Source of the DNA: Clostridium sp. UBA1056
GTDB taxonomy: Bacteria; Bacillota; Clostridia; Clostridiales; Clostridiaceae
NCBI GenBank assembly: GCA_002316385.1
Contig: DCDL01000005.1
Location: 1-6,764 of the forward strand
Direction: 5' to 3'
Length of the DNA stretch: 6,764 nt
Part shown: positions 1 through 5,882 of the stretch, piece by piece
Position numbering within the stretch: the stretch's first letter is position 1
Layout: each line of letters opens with the position of its first letter
Program-made: the position numbers and the translations under genes
The notes under the pieces: generated by a model
Told to the model about the DNA's origin: nothing
The model's input: the letters and a program-made list of their open reading frames with translations, nothing else
Databases searched by the model: none

Positions 1-86
1 CAAATGGCATTCGCTAACAATAATATTAAAGTGCATATTCAATATTTTATATAAGATTAGTAATATATTTTGTGAAAGTCTCTTTT

Positions 87-126
87 GCTGTAAATTTTGT
101 GTGTGATTTTTGAAGAGAAAATTAAG
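87..126 (+). repeat. Leader-like direct repeat, copy A
   Basis: This stretch aligns with 1493-1533 at roughly 33 of 40 columns by eye. Nearly all differences are transitions, plus two one-base gaps. The shared pattern is TTTTGTGTGTGATTTTT followed by GAGAAAATTAA. Copy B lies directly upstream of the CRISPR-repeat-like dyad and the cas promoter, so the shared sequence may be a relic of a CRISPR leader. That identity is inferred. The two copies bracket the AraC gene. Confidence 0.45.
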
Positions 127-294
127 CTTATATATTTTATACATAATATTTTTTGACAAATGTTAGATCAAATGAATTTTCAGCAAATATTGATTTTAGA
201 CAAAGACAGTAGGAAAAATGACTTGTTGGTGAATATTCTAATCCCCTTTTGTTTTGCATGAGTGGATACCTATCGTAGAGTTTACAAAACAGTA

Positions 295-323
295 TGGAAG
301 TGCAGAGGAAAATACAGTATAAT
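295..323 (+). promoter_or_regulatory. Possible promoter of the AraC-type gene
   Basis: A perfect TATAAT at 318-323 is preceded, with 17-base spacing, by a poor -35 (TGGAAG, 295-300). It would give a leader of about 115 bases carrying the hairpin at 349-368. The -10 match is exact, but in AT-rich DNA such matches are common and the -35 is weak. Confidence 0.35.
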
Positions 324-348
324 ATTCTTAAAAATTTCAGGTAACATG

Positions 349-368
349 AAGCGAATGAAAGTTCGCTT
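349..368. promoter_or_regulatory. Small GC-containing inverted repeat before the AraC gene
   Basis: AAGCGAA (349-355) and TTCGCTT (362-368) are perfect 7-base arms around the six-base loop TGAAAG. No T-run follows, so it is not a standard terminator. It lies between the candidate promoter and the start codon and could be an operator or leader hairpin for the regulator. Confidence 0.4.
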
Positions 369-447
369 ATACAAAAATGGGCATAAAATGAACAGCATCA
401 CTTAGAAGTTTTTATTATACTGGAATTGTAAGGAAGGAGGGGATGTC

Positions 448-1347
448 ATGAGCTTCCTGCATGACTTGGAAAATGTGATAGACTATGTTGAGGAACATCT
501 TGACGGTGAAATTGAGATAGAAAAAGTTGCACAAAAAGCCGCTTGTTCCTCTTATCATTTTCAAAGAATGTTTTCATATCTTGTGGGTGTATCACTGTCA
601 GAATACATCAGACACAGGAGAATGACATTGGCGGCGTTTGAATTGCAACAAACAGATGTAAAGGTGATTGATCTCGCTGTTAAATATGAATATGATTCCC
701 AATCATCATTTACACGAGCTTTCCAATCATTGCAGGGAACAACGCCGACCTGTGTGCGCAATGAAGGCGTACCTATCATGGCATATCCGCGCTTATCCTT
801 TCGAATTTTAGTAAAAGAAGTAAGTAGTATGCAGTTTAGAATGGAAAAGACAAACGCTTATCAAGTCTTTGGTAAACCTATCATCCCTGATTGGGAAGAT
901 ACTGGTGTTGAGAAATGGAGTGATTATGCGAATCAAGTCTTAGAAAATGGTAGCCATGACGCTACGAATGTTGCAGCAGGATTCCCAGGGCTTGCTCTTG
1001 AGATGATTTCCAATGATACTTGGGATATAAATAAAGTGCATTTGCTTCATGCAATTCATTTTTATAATGATGGAGTTAAATATTTCATGTACGGTTGGGA
1101 AGTGCCTGCAAACGGCGTTAGTGGTGAATTTACAGTAGTTGATGTTCCAAACACTTCTTGGGCTATTTTTTCAACGAACGAAAAAGACCAATTTGCTGTT
1201 ATTGAGCTTTACAAGTATGCATATACCAATTGGTTTTCGTCATCTGGTTATGAACAAGCCGAATGTCCTGTCATTGAAAAATTTATTCCCCAAAGCAGCA
1301 ATGAAGATGTTGTAACCGAACTTTGGATCCCAGTCATAAAGAAGTGA
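448..1347 (+). CDS. AraC-family transcriptional regulator with GyrI-like effector-binding domain
   Basis: A 299-residue DNA-binding regulator. Residues about 8-105 form the AraC/XylS double helix-turn-helix: the first recognition region is around 24-46 (KVAQKAACSSYHFQRMF) and the second around 72-100 (DLAVKYEYDSQSSFTRAF, then GTTP). Residues about 128-298 look like a GyrI/BmrR-type small-molecule binding domain, ending in the usual ELWIPV. Such proteins usually sense hydrophobic compounds or drugs and activate efflux or detoxification genes; the ligand and targets here cannot be read. The start is set by AGGAGG at 435-440, seven bases upstream. An ATG at 443 opens only a two-codon frame. The gene looks richer in G+C than the cas genes and uses more CG-containing codons, hinting at separate acquisition. 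It has its own terminator and is probably not part of the cas operon. Confidence 0.93.
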   Translation: MSFLHDLENVIDYVEEHLDGEIEIEKVAQKAACSSYHFQRMFSYLVGVSLSEYIRHRRMTLAAFELQQTDVKVIDLAVKYEYDSQSSFTRAFQSLQGTTPTCVRNEGVPIMAYPRLSFRILVKEVSSMQFRMEKTNAYQVFGKPIIPDWEDTGVEKWSDYANQVLENGSHDATNVAAGFPGLALEMISNDTWDINKVHLLHAIHFYNDGVKYFMYGWEVPANGVSGEFTVVDVPNTSWAIFSTNEKDQFAVIELYKYAYTNWFSSSGYEQAECPVIEKFIPQSSNEDVVTELWIPVIKK

Positions 1348-1454
1348 GAATCATCAAATTTCAAAAAATTATAGAAGAATTAAAAAGCTTATAGGATAGG
1401 TTGATAATAATTTTATTTAGTATTTAGAGAATGACATCCTATATGAGAAGATAG

Positions 1455-1492
1455 AAGTCAGTAGTAATTTTAGATATTATTACTGGCTTTTT
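1455..1492 (+). terminator. Rho-independent terminator after the AraC-type gene
   Basis: Arms 1457-1468 (GTCAGTAGTAAT) and 1476-1487 (ATTATTACTGGC) pair over 12 bases with two G-U wobbles, extended by A-T pairs, around a seven-base loop. Five T follow (1488-1492). It lies about 110 bases past the AraC stop. Between them is only a spaced inverted repeat, TATAGGAT (1390-1397) and ATCCTATA (1436-1443), with no coding signal. It should separate the regulator from the cas operon. Confidence 0.8.
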
Positions 1493-1533
1493 GTTATGAA
1501 TTTTATGTGTAATTTTTAAGATGAAAATTAAAG
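1493..1533 (+). repeat. Leader-like direct repeat, copy B
   Basis: Second copy of the 87-126 sequence, about 80% identical by eye, starting right after the terminator T-run. It is followed by an AT-rich stretch ending TCTAGATAATGTAC and then by the repeat-like dyad at 1563-1592. The order leader-like block, -10-like GATAAT (1556-1561), single repeat is that of a CRISPR leader plus first repeat. I infer this from position and cannot confirm it by comparison. Confidence 0.45.
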
Positions 1534-1562
1534 TAAATTTAGAACATATAGTCTAGATAATG

Positions 1563-1592
1563 TACTAACCACAACATGAGATGTAATGGTTA
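1563..1592 (+). repeat. Solitary CRISPR-repeat-like sequence / imperfect palindrome
   Basis: Positions 1566-1592 form a dyad: TAACCA, CA, ACAT, loop GAG, ATGT, AA, TGGTTA. The arms pair except for two central positions. The core AACATGAGATGTA (1573-1585) matches, as I recall it, the core of a 30-base type I-B repeat found in several Clostridium species (…AACC..AACATGAGATGTATTTAAAT). In that repeat ACAT-GAG-ATGT is the small Cas6 stem-loop. The 3' end (AATGGTTA) diverges from that repeat and there is no second clear copy, so this is not an array. It could be a pseudo-repeat of a crRNA-like guide, the relic of a deleted array, or an operator for the cas promoter. Confidence 0.5.
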
Positions 1593-1607
1593 TAGTTATA
1601 GTAGAGG

Positions 1608-1636
1608 TATATAAAATATTGTAACTATAGTATAAT
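1608..1636 (+). promoter_or_regulatory. Candidate cas operon promoter
   Basis: TATAAT at 1631-1636 is a perfect -10. With 17-base spacing the -35 would be TATATA (1608-1613), which is poor, so activation or weak basal expression is likely. Transcription would start near 1643, leaving a very short leader before the cas6 ribosome binding site. Inverted repeats TATAGTTA (1591-1598) and TAACTATA (1622-1629) flank the -35 region and touch the -10, a layout suited to repression. Confidence 0.55.
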
Positions 1637-1660
1637 TGAGTAATAAAAGGGGGTGATTTG

Positions 1661-2353
1661 GTGAATGTCTACGAAATAACTCTAAAGGTGTATTTATTAA
1701 AGTCAATAAATGTCGAGGAAGCTCAGCAGAGAATAGCTGAATTAATAGATAAGGCTTTAGCAAAAAACACTGAATTTTTAAAGTTACATAATGAAAATAT
1801 ATTCAAAAATTATTGTTTTAATTCTTTTTATCCTATAGATAAATCAGGAATATATAAAGCTGATAATATCTATGCAGTAAAGCTTAGAACTATAAATAAA
1901 GCTTTAGGAGAATACCTTAATAATGTTTTAGCTAATGAATGTACCGATTATATTAAGGGATTAGTGACTGATATTAGAATTATACCTAGAAAACATATAG
2001 AAAAAGTTTATAGCATTACTCCTTTAATTTTAAAGAATGATGATGGCTATTGGAAGACCTCTTTAAGCTTTGAAGAGTTCGAGAAACGAATTAAGGAAAA
2101 TCTTATAAAAAAATATAATTTTATCAGCAATGAAAAATTAGATGAAAACTTTGACTTATATACATTTATTGAAATTAAAAATAAAAAACCTATAGCTACA
2201 TCATATAAAGGTAAGCGTATTCTAGGAGATAAGATTAATATAGTAATTTCCGATGATGTGAGAGCTCAAGAGTTAGCATATATGGCGATTGGGACAGGCA
2301 TTGGGGAAATGAATGCTAGAGGACAAGGATTTGTAAATTTTAGATGGCTTTAG
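1661..2353 (+). CDS. cas6: CRISPR-associated endoribonuclease Cas6 (type I-B)
   Basis: Cas6 cuts the pre-crRNA in each repeat and leaves crRNAs with an eight-base 5' handle for loading into Cascade. The 230-residue protein has the double-ferredoxin Cas6 layout. The family's glycine-rich loop is near the C-terminus (residues 211-223, GTGIGEMNARGQG) and is followed by FVNF. His43, in LHNENIFKNYCF, is the best candidate catalytic histidine by position. I chose the GTG at 1661 over the TTG at 1658: the site AGGGGGTGAT (1648-1657) puts its GGGGG core seven bases from GTG but only four from TTG, and the protein then begins MNVYEITLKV, as expected for Cas6. It is first in the operon, and its end overlaps the ribosome binding site of cas8b. 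No active-site damage is visible, so crRNA processing should be possible if arrays exist elsewhere. Confidence 0.93.
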   Translation: MNVYEITLKVYLLKSINVEEAQQRIAELIDKALAKNTEFLKLHNENIFKNYCFNSFYPIDKSGIYKADNIYAVKLRTINKALGEYLNNVLANECTDYIKGLVTDIRIIPRKHIEKVYSITPLILKNDDGYWKTSLSFEEFEKRIKENLIKKYNFISNEKLDENFDLYTFIEIKNKKPIATSYKGKRILGDKINIVISDDVRAQELAYMAIGTGIGEMNARGQGFVNFRWL

Positions 2354-2367
2354 GGAGGAGAGTCAAA

Positions 2368-4125
2368 GTGATTAAGGAATGTCTAGAAAGCTTTAAAAGT
2401 GAACTAAACGAAAAAGGTGATAAATTAATTTTAGATAATTATGTACCAGCAGATGGTACATATATAATTGTTACACCTAAGGATGATTCTTTCGAAATTA
2501 AAAAAGAAGCAGTTAATATAAAGCTAGATAAAAAAACTAGAACTGTTGATAAGAGTAGCAATTATTTTAGTAAATTATGTACTTATGATTATAATAGTAA
2601 GCTTGTTGATATGAATAAGCCTATCGATGGAAAAAAGATAATTCATAGCAATAACTATTTAAGCTTTTTTGTAAAAAAAGAAAGCTTCTCTAATGGTAAG
2701 CTTACAAATGAAATTATAGATGGATATTATGATATTTTATTAAATCCTTATGTTAAATATTCTAAATCAAAGGCGAATGCTCATGAAGTTTATAAAAGCC
2801 TAGAAGCTAAAATTGGTGAAGTTGATAAAGTATTAGTTGAAAAAATTAAGACATGGATAAAAGAAAATATATTTGAGCTTGGTAATAAATATACAGGAAA
2901 AGATTATTTGAAAGTTTTCTTTGAGTATGGTGAAGATGACTATATTAGAGAAGGGAAAAGATATTTTGTTCCCAATATATATAACAGCAATGATTTCAAT
3001 ATAAAGATTGATGGTGAGATATTTGGATTGCCTAATGATAACATGGGGATGAATTCAAAGAAGCCTTATCTAGAGAATAAGACTAGGAAGGTTAAAGTCC
3101 CTTATTTAATTAATAGTGAAGAAGTAATGCTTCAGAAAAAGTTCTTTGACTACTTATTGAATGAAGTCACTTTAGGTAAGGTAAATATCTATTTAAATGA
3201 AAATGGAGTAATAGCATTAAAAAGTGGAGATATGCCGGATACGGACTTTGAAGGAGTATTTATAAGAATTAAGAAGGGTAAAGAGGTTGAAATCCTAAGT
3301 TATGATGTGGTAACTAACTATAAACCTAATTTACCTAAAAAATTTAATTTTAAAAATGTTTTAGGGGATGAGTTAGATGATAAGTCCTCTGAGTTATATG
3401 GCACATGTGGAGATAGAAAGAAGATGCAGGAAGTACTGGATAAAGTGTTCTTCTCAAAGTATTTAATTAATAACTACTTTACTGATGCTGGTGATATTCC
3501 AACTAATAATGATGTACTGAAAAATAATTTACTTATATCTAGAGATGGTATATTTAATTGGCTATATAAAGGTAATAAAAATGGAATTGATAAATTACTA
3601 AGCAAAGTTTCCTTGAATTTAGTTAAAGGTTCAATTGAAAGAGAAAATTTTAAAAAGGCAAAGGATCAGTTTAACTTAAGATGGTCATTTGAAAGTTATT
3701 TTAATGGGGGGATAGATATGGCAGAAATAGTTTATGAAATGCGAAATAAGTTGAGAAATAAAATTAATTTAGATAATAGTGAAAAATATGAGAGTTTTGA
3801 CAGCGATAATGAATATTATTTTGCAGTGGGTCAATTAGTTAATTACCTTTTATCTTTAAGTAAGGCAAAACGTAAACCTCAATCCTTATTAAATCCTATT
3901 CTAAATGCTAAAAATAACAAGATTATTAAAGATAAACTTAGAATCATCTACTCAAAATACAATTATAAATTAGAGCAATATTCAAAAAGAACTAGTAATC
4001 TTTATGGAATGATTGTTTCCTATGAACCAGAAGGAAAAATAAATCAAGATATGATCTTAGCAGGATATCTACGTAGCAATTTAGTGTATGAGAAAGAATT
4101 TAGGGGGGAGAAACAAAATGCATAA
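2368..4125 (+). CDS. cas8b: Type I-B Cascade large subunit Cas8b/Csh1
   Basis: The large subunit recognises the PAM and starts R-loop formation in the Cascade complex. At 585 residues it fits Csh1 proteins. Recognisable Csh1 features are the N-terminal IKECLESF then DNYVPADGTYIIV (residues 2-35), KKIIHSNNYLSFFVKK (89-104), and the clostridial NMGMNSKKPYLE block (225-236) followed by EEVMLQKKFFDYL. The region from about 450 on is helical and corresponds to the small subunit. No CxxC zinc pair is seen. An ATG at 2344 would overlap the cas6 end and add eight residues (MALGRRVK). I prefer GTG at 2368 because GGAGG (2354-2358) lies nine bases before it and because Csh1 proteins usually begin MIKECL. 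The last eight bases overlap cas7, implying translational coupling. The reading frame is intact and the gene looks functional. Confidence 0.9.
   Translation: MIKECLESFKSELNEKGDKLILDNYVPADGTYIIVTPKDDSFEIKKEAVNIKLDKKTRTVDKSSNYFSKLCTYDYNSKLVDMNKPIDGKKIIHSNNYLSFFVKKESFSNGKLTNEIIDGYYDILLNPYVKYSKSKANAHEVYKSLEAKIGEVDKVLVEKIKTWIKENIFELGNKYTGKDYLKVFFEYGEDDYIREGKRYFVPNIYNSNDFNIKIDGEIFGLPNDNMGMNSKKPYLENKTRKVKVPYLINSEEVMLQKKFFDYLLNEVTLGKVNIYLNENGVIALKSGDMPDTDFEGVFIRIKKGKEVEILSYDVVTNYKPNLPKKFNFKNVLGDELDDKSSELYGTCGDRKKMQEVLDKVFFSKYLINNYFTDAGDIPTNNDVLKNNLLISRDGIFNWLYKGNKNGIDKLLSKVSLNLVKGSIERENFKKAKDQFNLRWSFESYFNGGIDMAEIVYEMRNKLRNKINLDNSEKYESFDSDNEYYFAVGQLVNYLLSLSKAKRKPQSLLNPILNAKNNKIIKDKLRIIYSKYNYKLEQYSKRTSNLYGMIVSYEPEGKINQDMILAGYLRSNLVYEKEFRGEKQNA
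3718..4125 (+). CDS. cas11b: Cas11 small subunit translated from an internal start in cas8b
   Basis: Type I-B, I-C and I-D systems are known to make their small subunit (Cas11) from an internal ribosome binding site in the large-subunit gene. Here GGGGGGAT (3706-3713) sits six bases before an ATG in the cas8b frame (residue 451). This gives a 135-residue basic, helix-rich protein starting MAEIVYEMRNKLRNK and containing FAVGQLVNYLLSLSKAKRKP. The site is as strong as those of cas7 and cas6 and is built from two consecutive GGG glycine codons in an otherwise AT-rich gene, which argues for selection. The small subunit lines the crRNA-DNA groove and steadies the R-loop. The position matches the known domain boundary, but I have no expression evidence. 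Confidence 0.75.
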   Translation: MAEIVYEMRNKLRNKINLDNSEKYESFDSDNEYYFAVGQLVNYLLSLSKAKRKPQSLLNPILNAKNNKIIKDKLRIIYSKYNYKLEQYSKRTSNLYGMIVSYEPEGKINQDMILAGYLRSNLVYEKEFRGEKQNA

Positions 4126-5068
4126 GAGGGTTTATGGAATTATTGGAATTTCTTCAAAGATGGCAAATTGGAATGCTGATTTTACAGGATATCCAAAGAC
4201 AACTTCTGATGGAAGTACCTTTGGAAGTGATAAGGCATTAAAATATCCAATGAAAAAGATGTGGGAAAATCAAGGTCATAAAGTTTTATACATAAAATCT
4301 ATGAAGATTTCTGAAGGGAAAAAAGGGGATATTACCGTTGTTCCTAGATCTTTAAAAGAAAGATATGAATATTTATTTGAAATTAAGAATTTAAAGGAGT
4401 GTAAGAATACTTCAGAGGTTTTAACTAATTTATTTAAAGCAGTGGATGTAAAGAATTTCGGAGCTACCTTTGCAGAAGAAGGAAATAACATTTCAATTAC
4501 TGGAGCTGTTCAGATAGGTCAAGGATTTAACAAATATGAGGATACAAATCCAGAAGAACAGCAGATACTATCACCATTTAGAGATGGCTCAAAGGATAAT
4601 GCAAAACCAGATTCAGAGGAAGCTAAAAACTCTACTTTAGGAACCAAGATAGTTAGTAATGAGGCCCATTATTTTTATCCATTTACTATAAATCCACTAG
4701 CTTACAAGGAATTTGTTGAATTAGAGGTTACTGATGGTTATACAGAAGAGGATTATAAGCGGTTTAAAGAAGGAGCATTAGTTTCAGCTACATCTTTTGC
4801 TACTAATGCAAAAGTTGGATGTGAAAATGAATTTGCTTTATTTGTTGAAACAGAAAGTGATTTATATCTTCCTAATCTGTCTGAATATATTGAATTCACT
4901 AAAGGTGAAGACAAAAATACAATTGAAATTAGATGCTCAGATTTAATTAATTCTCTTAAAGATAGAGTTAAAAATGTAGAGATTTATTATAATCCATATA
5001 CTACAATAATTAAATCAGAAATCGAAGGGGCTAAGGAATATAATATATTCACACAGAAAGAGGTGTAG
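4118..5068 (+). CDS. cas7: Type I-B Cascade backbone subunit Cas7/Csh2
   Basis: Several copies of Cas7 polymerise along the crRNA spacer and form the Cascade backbone. The 316-residue protein shows the clostridial Csh2 signature: RVYGIIGISSKMANWNADF (residues 4-22), then GSDKALKYPMKKMW (36-49), corresponding to the conserved lysine-rich helix of the RRM fold. The hallmark FGATF…ITGAVQIGQ follows at 114-135. The start is ATG 4118, seven bases after GGGGGGAG (4103-4110). The upstream in-frame ATG at 4088 has no such site and would add ten residues lying inside cas8b. It overlaps the cas8b stop by eight bases and ends three bases before cas5, so co-translation is likely. Its frame is complete, so the crRNA-binding filament should form. 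Confidence 0.93.
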   Translation: MHKRVYGIIGISSKMANWNADFTGYPKTTSDGSTFGSDKALKYPMKKMWENQGHKVLYIKSMKISEGKKGDITVVPRSLKERYEYLFEIKNLKECKNTSEVLTNLFKAVDVKNFGATFAEEGNNISITGAVQIGQGFNKYEDTNPEEQQILSPFRDGSKDNAKPDSEEAKNSTLGTKIVSNEAHYFYPFTINPLAYKEFVELEVTDGYTEEDYKRFKEGALVSATSFATNAKVGCENEFALFVETESDLYLPNLSEYIEFTKGEDKNTIEIRCSDLINSLKDRVKNVEIYYNPYTTIIKSEIEGAKEYNIFTQKEV

Positions 5069-5071
5069 AAT

Positions 5072-5839
5072 ATGCAGATTTTAAAGTTTAGATTATGGGG
5101 AAGGACAGCATTTTTTAAGAAACCTGAGGTAAATACTTATTTATATTTCACATATGGAAACATTCATAAGGTTGCTTTACTTGGGTTACTTGGAGCTATC
5201 GTTGGATATAGTGGATATAATCAATTTGATTTTAAAAAACATAACCATAAGGAAATAAAAAATGAATATCCAGAATTTTATGAAAGACTGGCGTGCTTAA
5301 AGGTTGCTATAGAGCCGACTTGTGAAGGTGCAGTGATAAATAAAAAGGTTCAAGTATTTAATAATTCTGTAGGATATGCTTCAAAGGAAATGGGTGGAAA
5401 CCTTATTGTAAAAGAACAATGGCTTGAAAATCCATCCTGGAATATTTATATTATTATTGATAACGAGGAAGCAGAAAAAGTTGCAGATTATATTTTAAAT
5501 AATAGGACAACATATCAGCCATATCTAGGTAAGAATGATCATTATGCAAATATTTCTGATGTTGAATTACATAAAGATTGCACTAAAACAGATAAAGTAG
5601 AAAAAATTAATTCTCTTTGCTTTAAAGAAGAAGTGGTATTATCATTACCTAAACTAGAGTGGGACAGTGAGGAAGAGACAGAAGAAGTATTTAAGTACTT
5701 AGAGAGCTTACCTTTTGCATTAAATAAAGATACTAATCTCTATGAAATGAAAAGTTTTATCTACAGCAACATGGATGTAGAGGATATAAAATCTAAGGAT
5801 ATTTACAGAATTAAAAATAAGAATATTGTTTTCTTTTAA
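5072..5839 (+). CDS. cas5: Type I-B Cascade subunit Cas5
   Basis: Cas5 caps the crRNA 5' handle and bridges Cas8b to the Cas7 backbone; in I-B it is not expected to be catalytic because Cas6 cuts the repeat. The 255-residue protein shows family features in order: ILKFRLWGRTAFFKKPEV (3-20), the helix HKVALLGLLGAIVGYSGY (32-49), the YQPYLGKNDHYANI block (148-161), and LESLPFALN (210-218) near the C-terminus. The ribosome binding site GAGGTG (5060-5065) overlaps the end of cas7, and the ATG lies six bases after it. Length is normal for Cas5 of subtype I-B. It is the last intact gene of the operon; the next one, cas3, is broken. Confidence 0.92.
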   Translation: MQILKFRLWGRTAFFKKPEVNTYLYFTYGNIHKVALLGLLGAIVGYSGYNQFDFKKHNHKEIKNEYPEFYERLACLKVAIEPTCEGAVINKKVQVFNNSVGYASKEMGGNLIVKEQWLENPSWNIYIIIDNEEAEKVADYILNNRTTYQPYLGKNDHYANISDVELHKDCTKTDKVEKINSLCFKEEVVLSLPKLEWDSEEETEEVFKYLESLPFALNKDTNLYEMKSFIYSNMDVEDIKSKDIYRIKNKNIVFF

Positions 5840-5882
5840 AAAGGAGTGGAAGCCCTCCTTTAAACATAGGAGGAGTTTTTAA
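5840..5882 (+). promoter_or_regulatory. cas5-cas3 gap with two mutually exclusive hairpins over the cas3 ribosome binding site
   Basis: CCTCCT (5854-5859) can pair with AGGAGG (5868-5873), the cas3 ribosome binding site, over an eight-base loop. The same strand, CTCCTTT (5855-5861), can pair instead with AAAGGAG (5840-5846), which would free the site. This three-segment arrangement could couple cas3 translation to events at the cas5 stop codon (5837-5839). It may be only a remnant, since cas3 is broken. Confidence 0.5.

Larger units (their letters stand above)
1..447. other. Upstream intergenic region with possible coding scraps
   Basis: No intact gene is visible here. The first 51 bases are open in frame 1 (ending with residues NNNIKVHIQYFI) before a TAA at 52-54, so they could be the tail of an upstream gene, but 17 codons are too few to judge. 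Positions 242-319 form a stop-to-stop frame reading PFVLHEWIPIVEFTKQYGSA and a few more residues. This looks protein-like and may be a decayed gene fragment. I do not recognise it, and it lacks a start. The stretch also holds the leader-like repeat, a possible promoter and a small hairpin listed separately. Confidence 0.4.

Noticed and set aside
153..158. Consensus -35 TTGACA upstream of the AraC gene
   Set aside because: No acceptable -10 lies 15-19 bases downstream, so it is not called as a promoter.
561..779. Minus-strand open frame inside the AraC gene
   Set aside because: It lies wholly within a clearly recognised gene on the other strand, has no ribosome binding site and shows no family features.
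1658..1660. TTG as the cas6 start
   Set aside because: Too close to the ribosome binding site core; GTG at 1661 has better spacing and gives the expected N-terminus.
1563..1660. A true CRISPR array upstream of cas6
   Set aside because: Only one repeat-like unit is visible; no second copy at the expected 60-70 base spacing.
2344..2346. ATG as the cas8b start
   Set aside because: It lies before the ribosome binding site at 2352-2360; GTG at 2368 fits the site and the usual Csh1 start IKECL.
4088..4090. ATG as the cas7 start
   Set aside because: It adds ten residues lying inside cas8b and has no ribosome binding site; ATG 4118 follows a very strong one.
2368..4125. Zinc-binding motif in Cas8b
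   Set aside because: The visible cysteines (residues 5, 71 and about 347) are isolated and form no CxxC pairs.
4276..4491. Minus-strand open frame inside cas7
   Set aside because: Shadow of the conserved Cas7 coding sequence.
5840..5880. Terminator after cas5 (hairpin followed by TTTTT at 5876-5880)
   Set aside because: The right arm is the cas3 ribosome binding site followed directly by its ATG, so a translational signal is the better reading.
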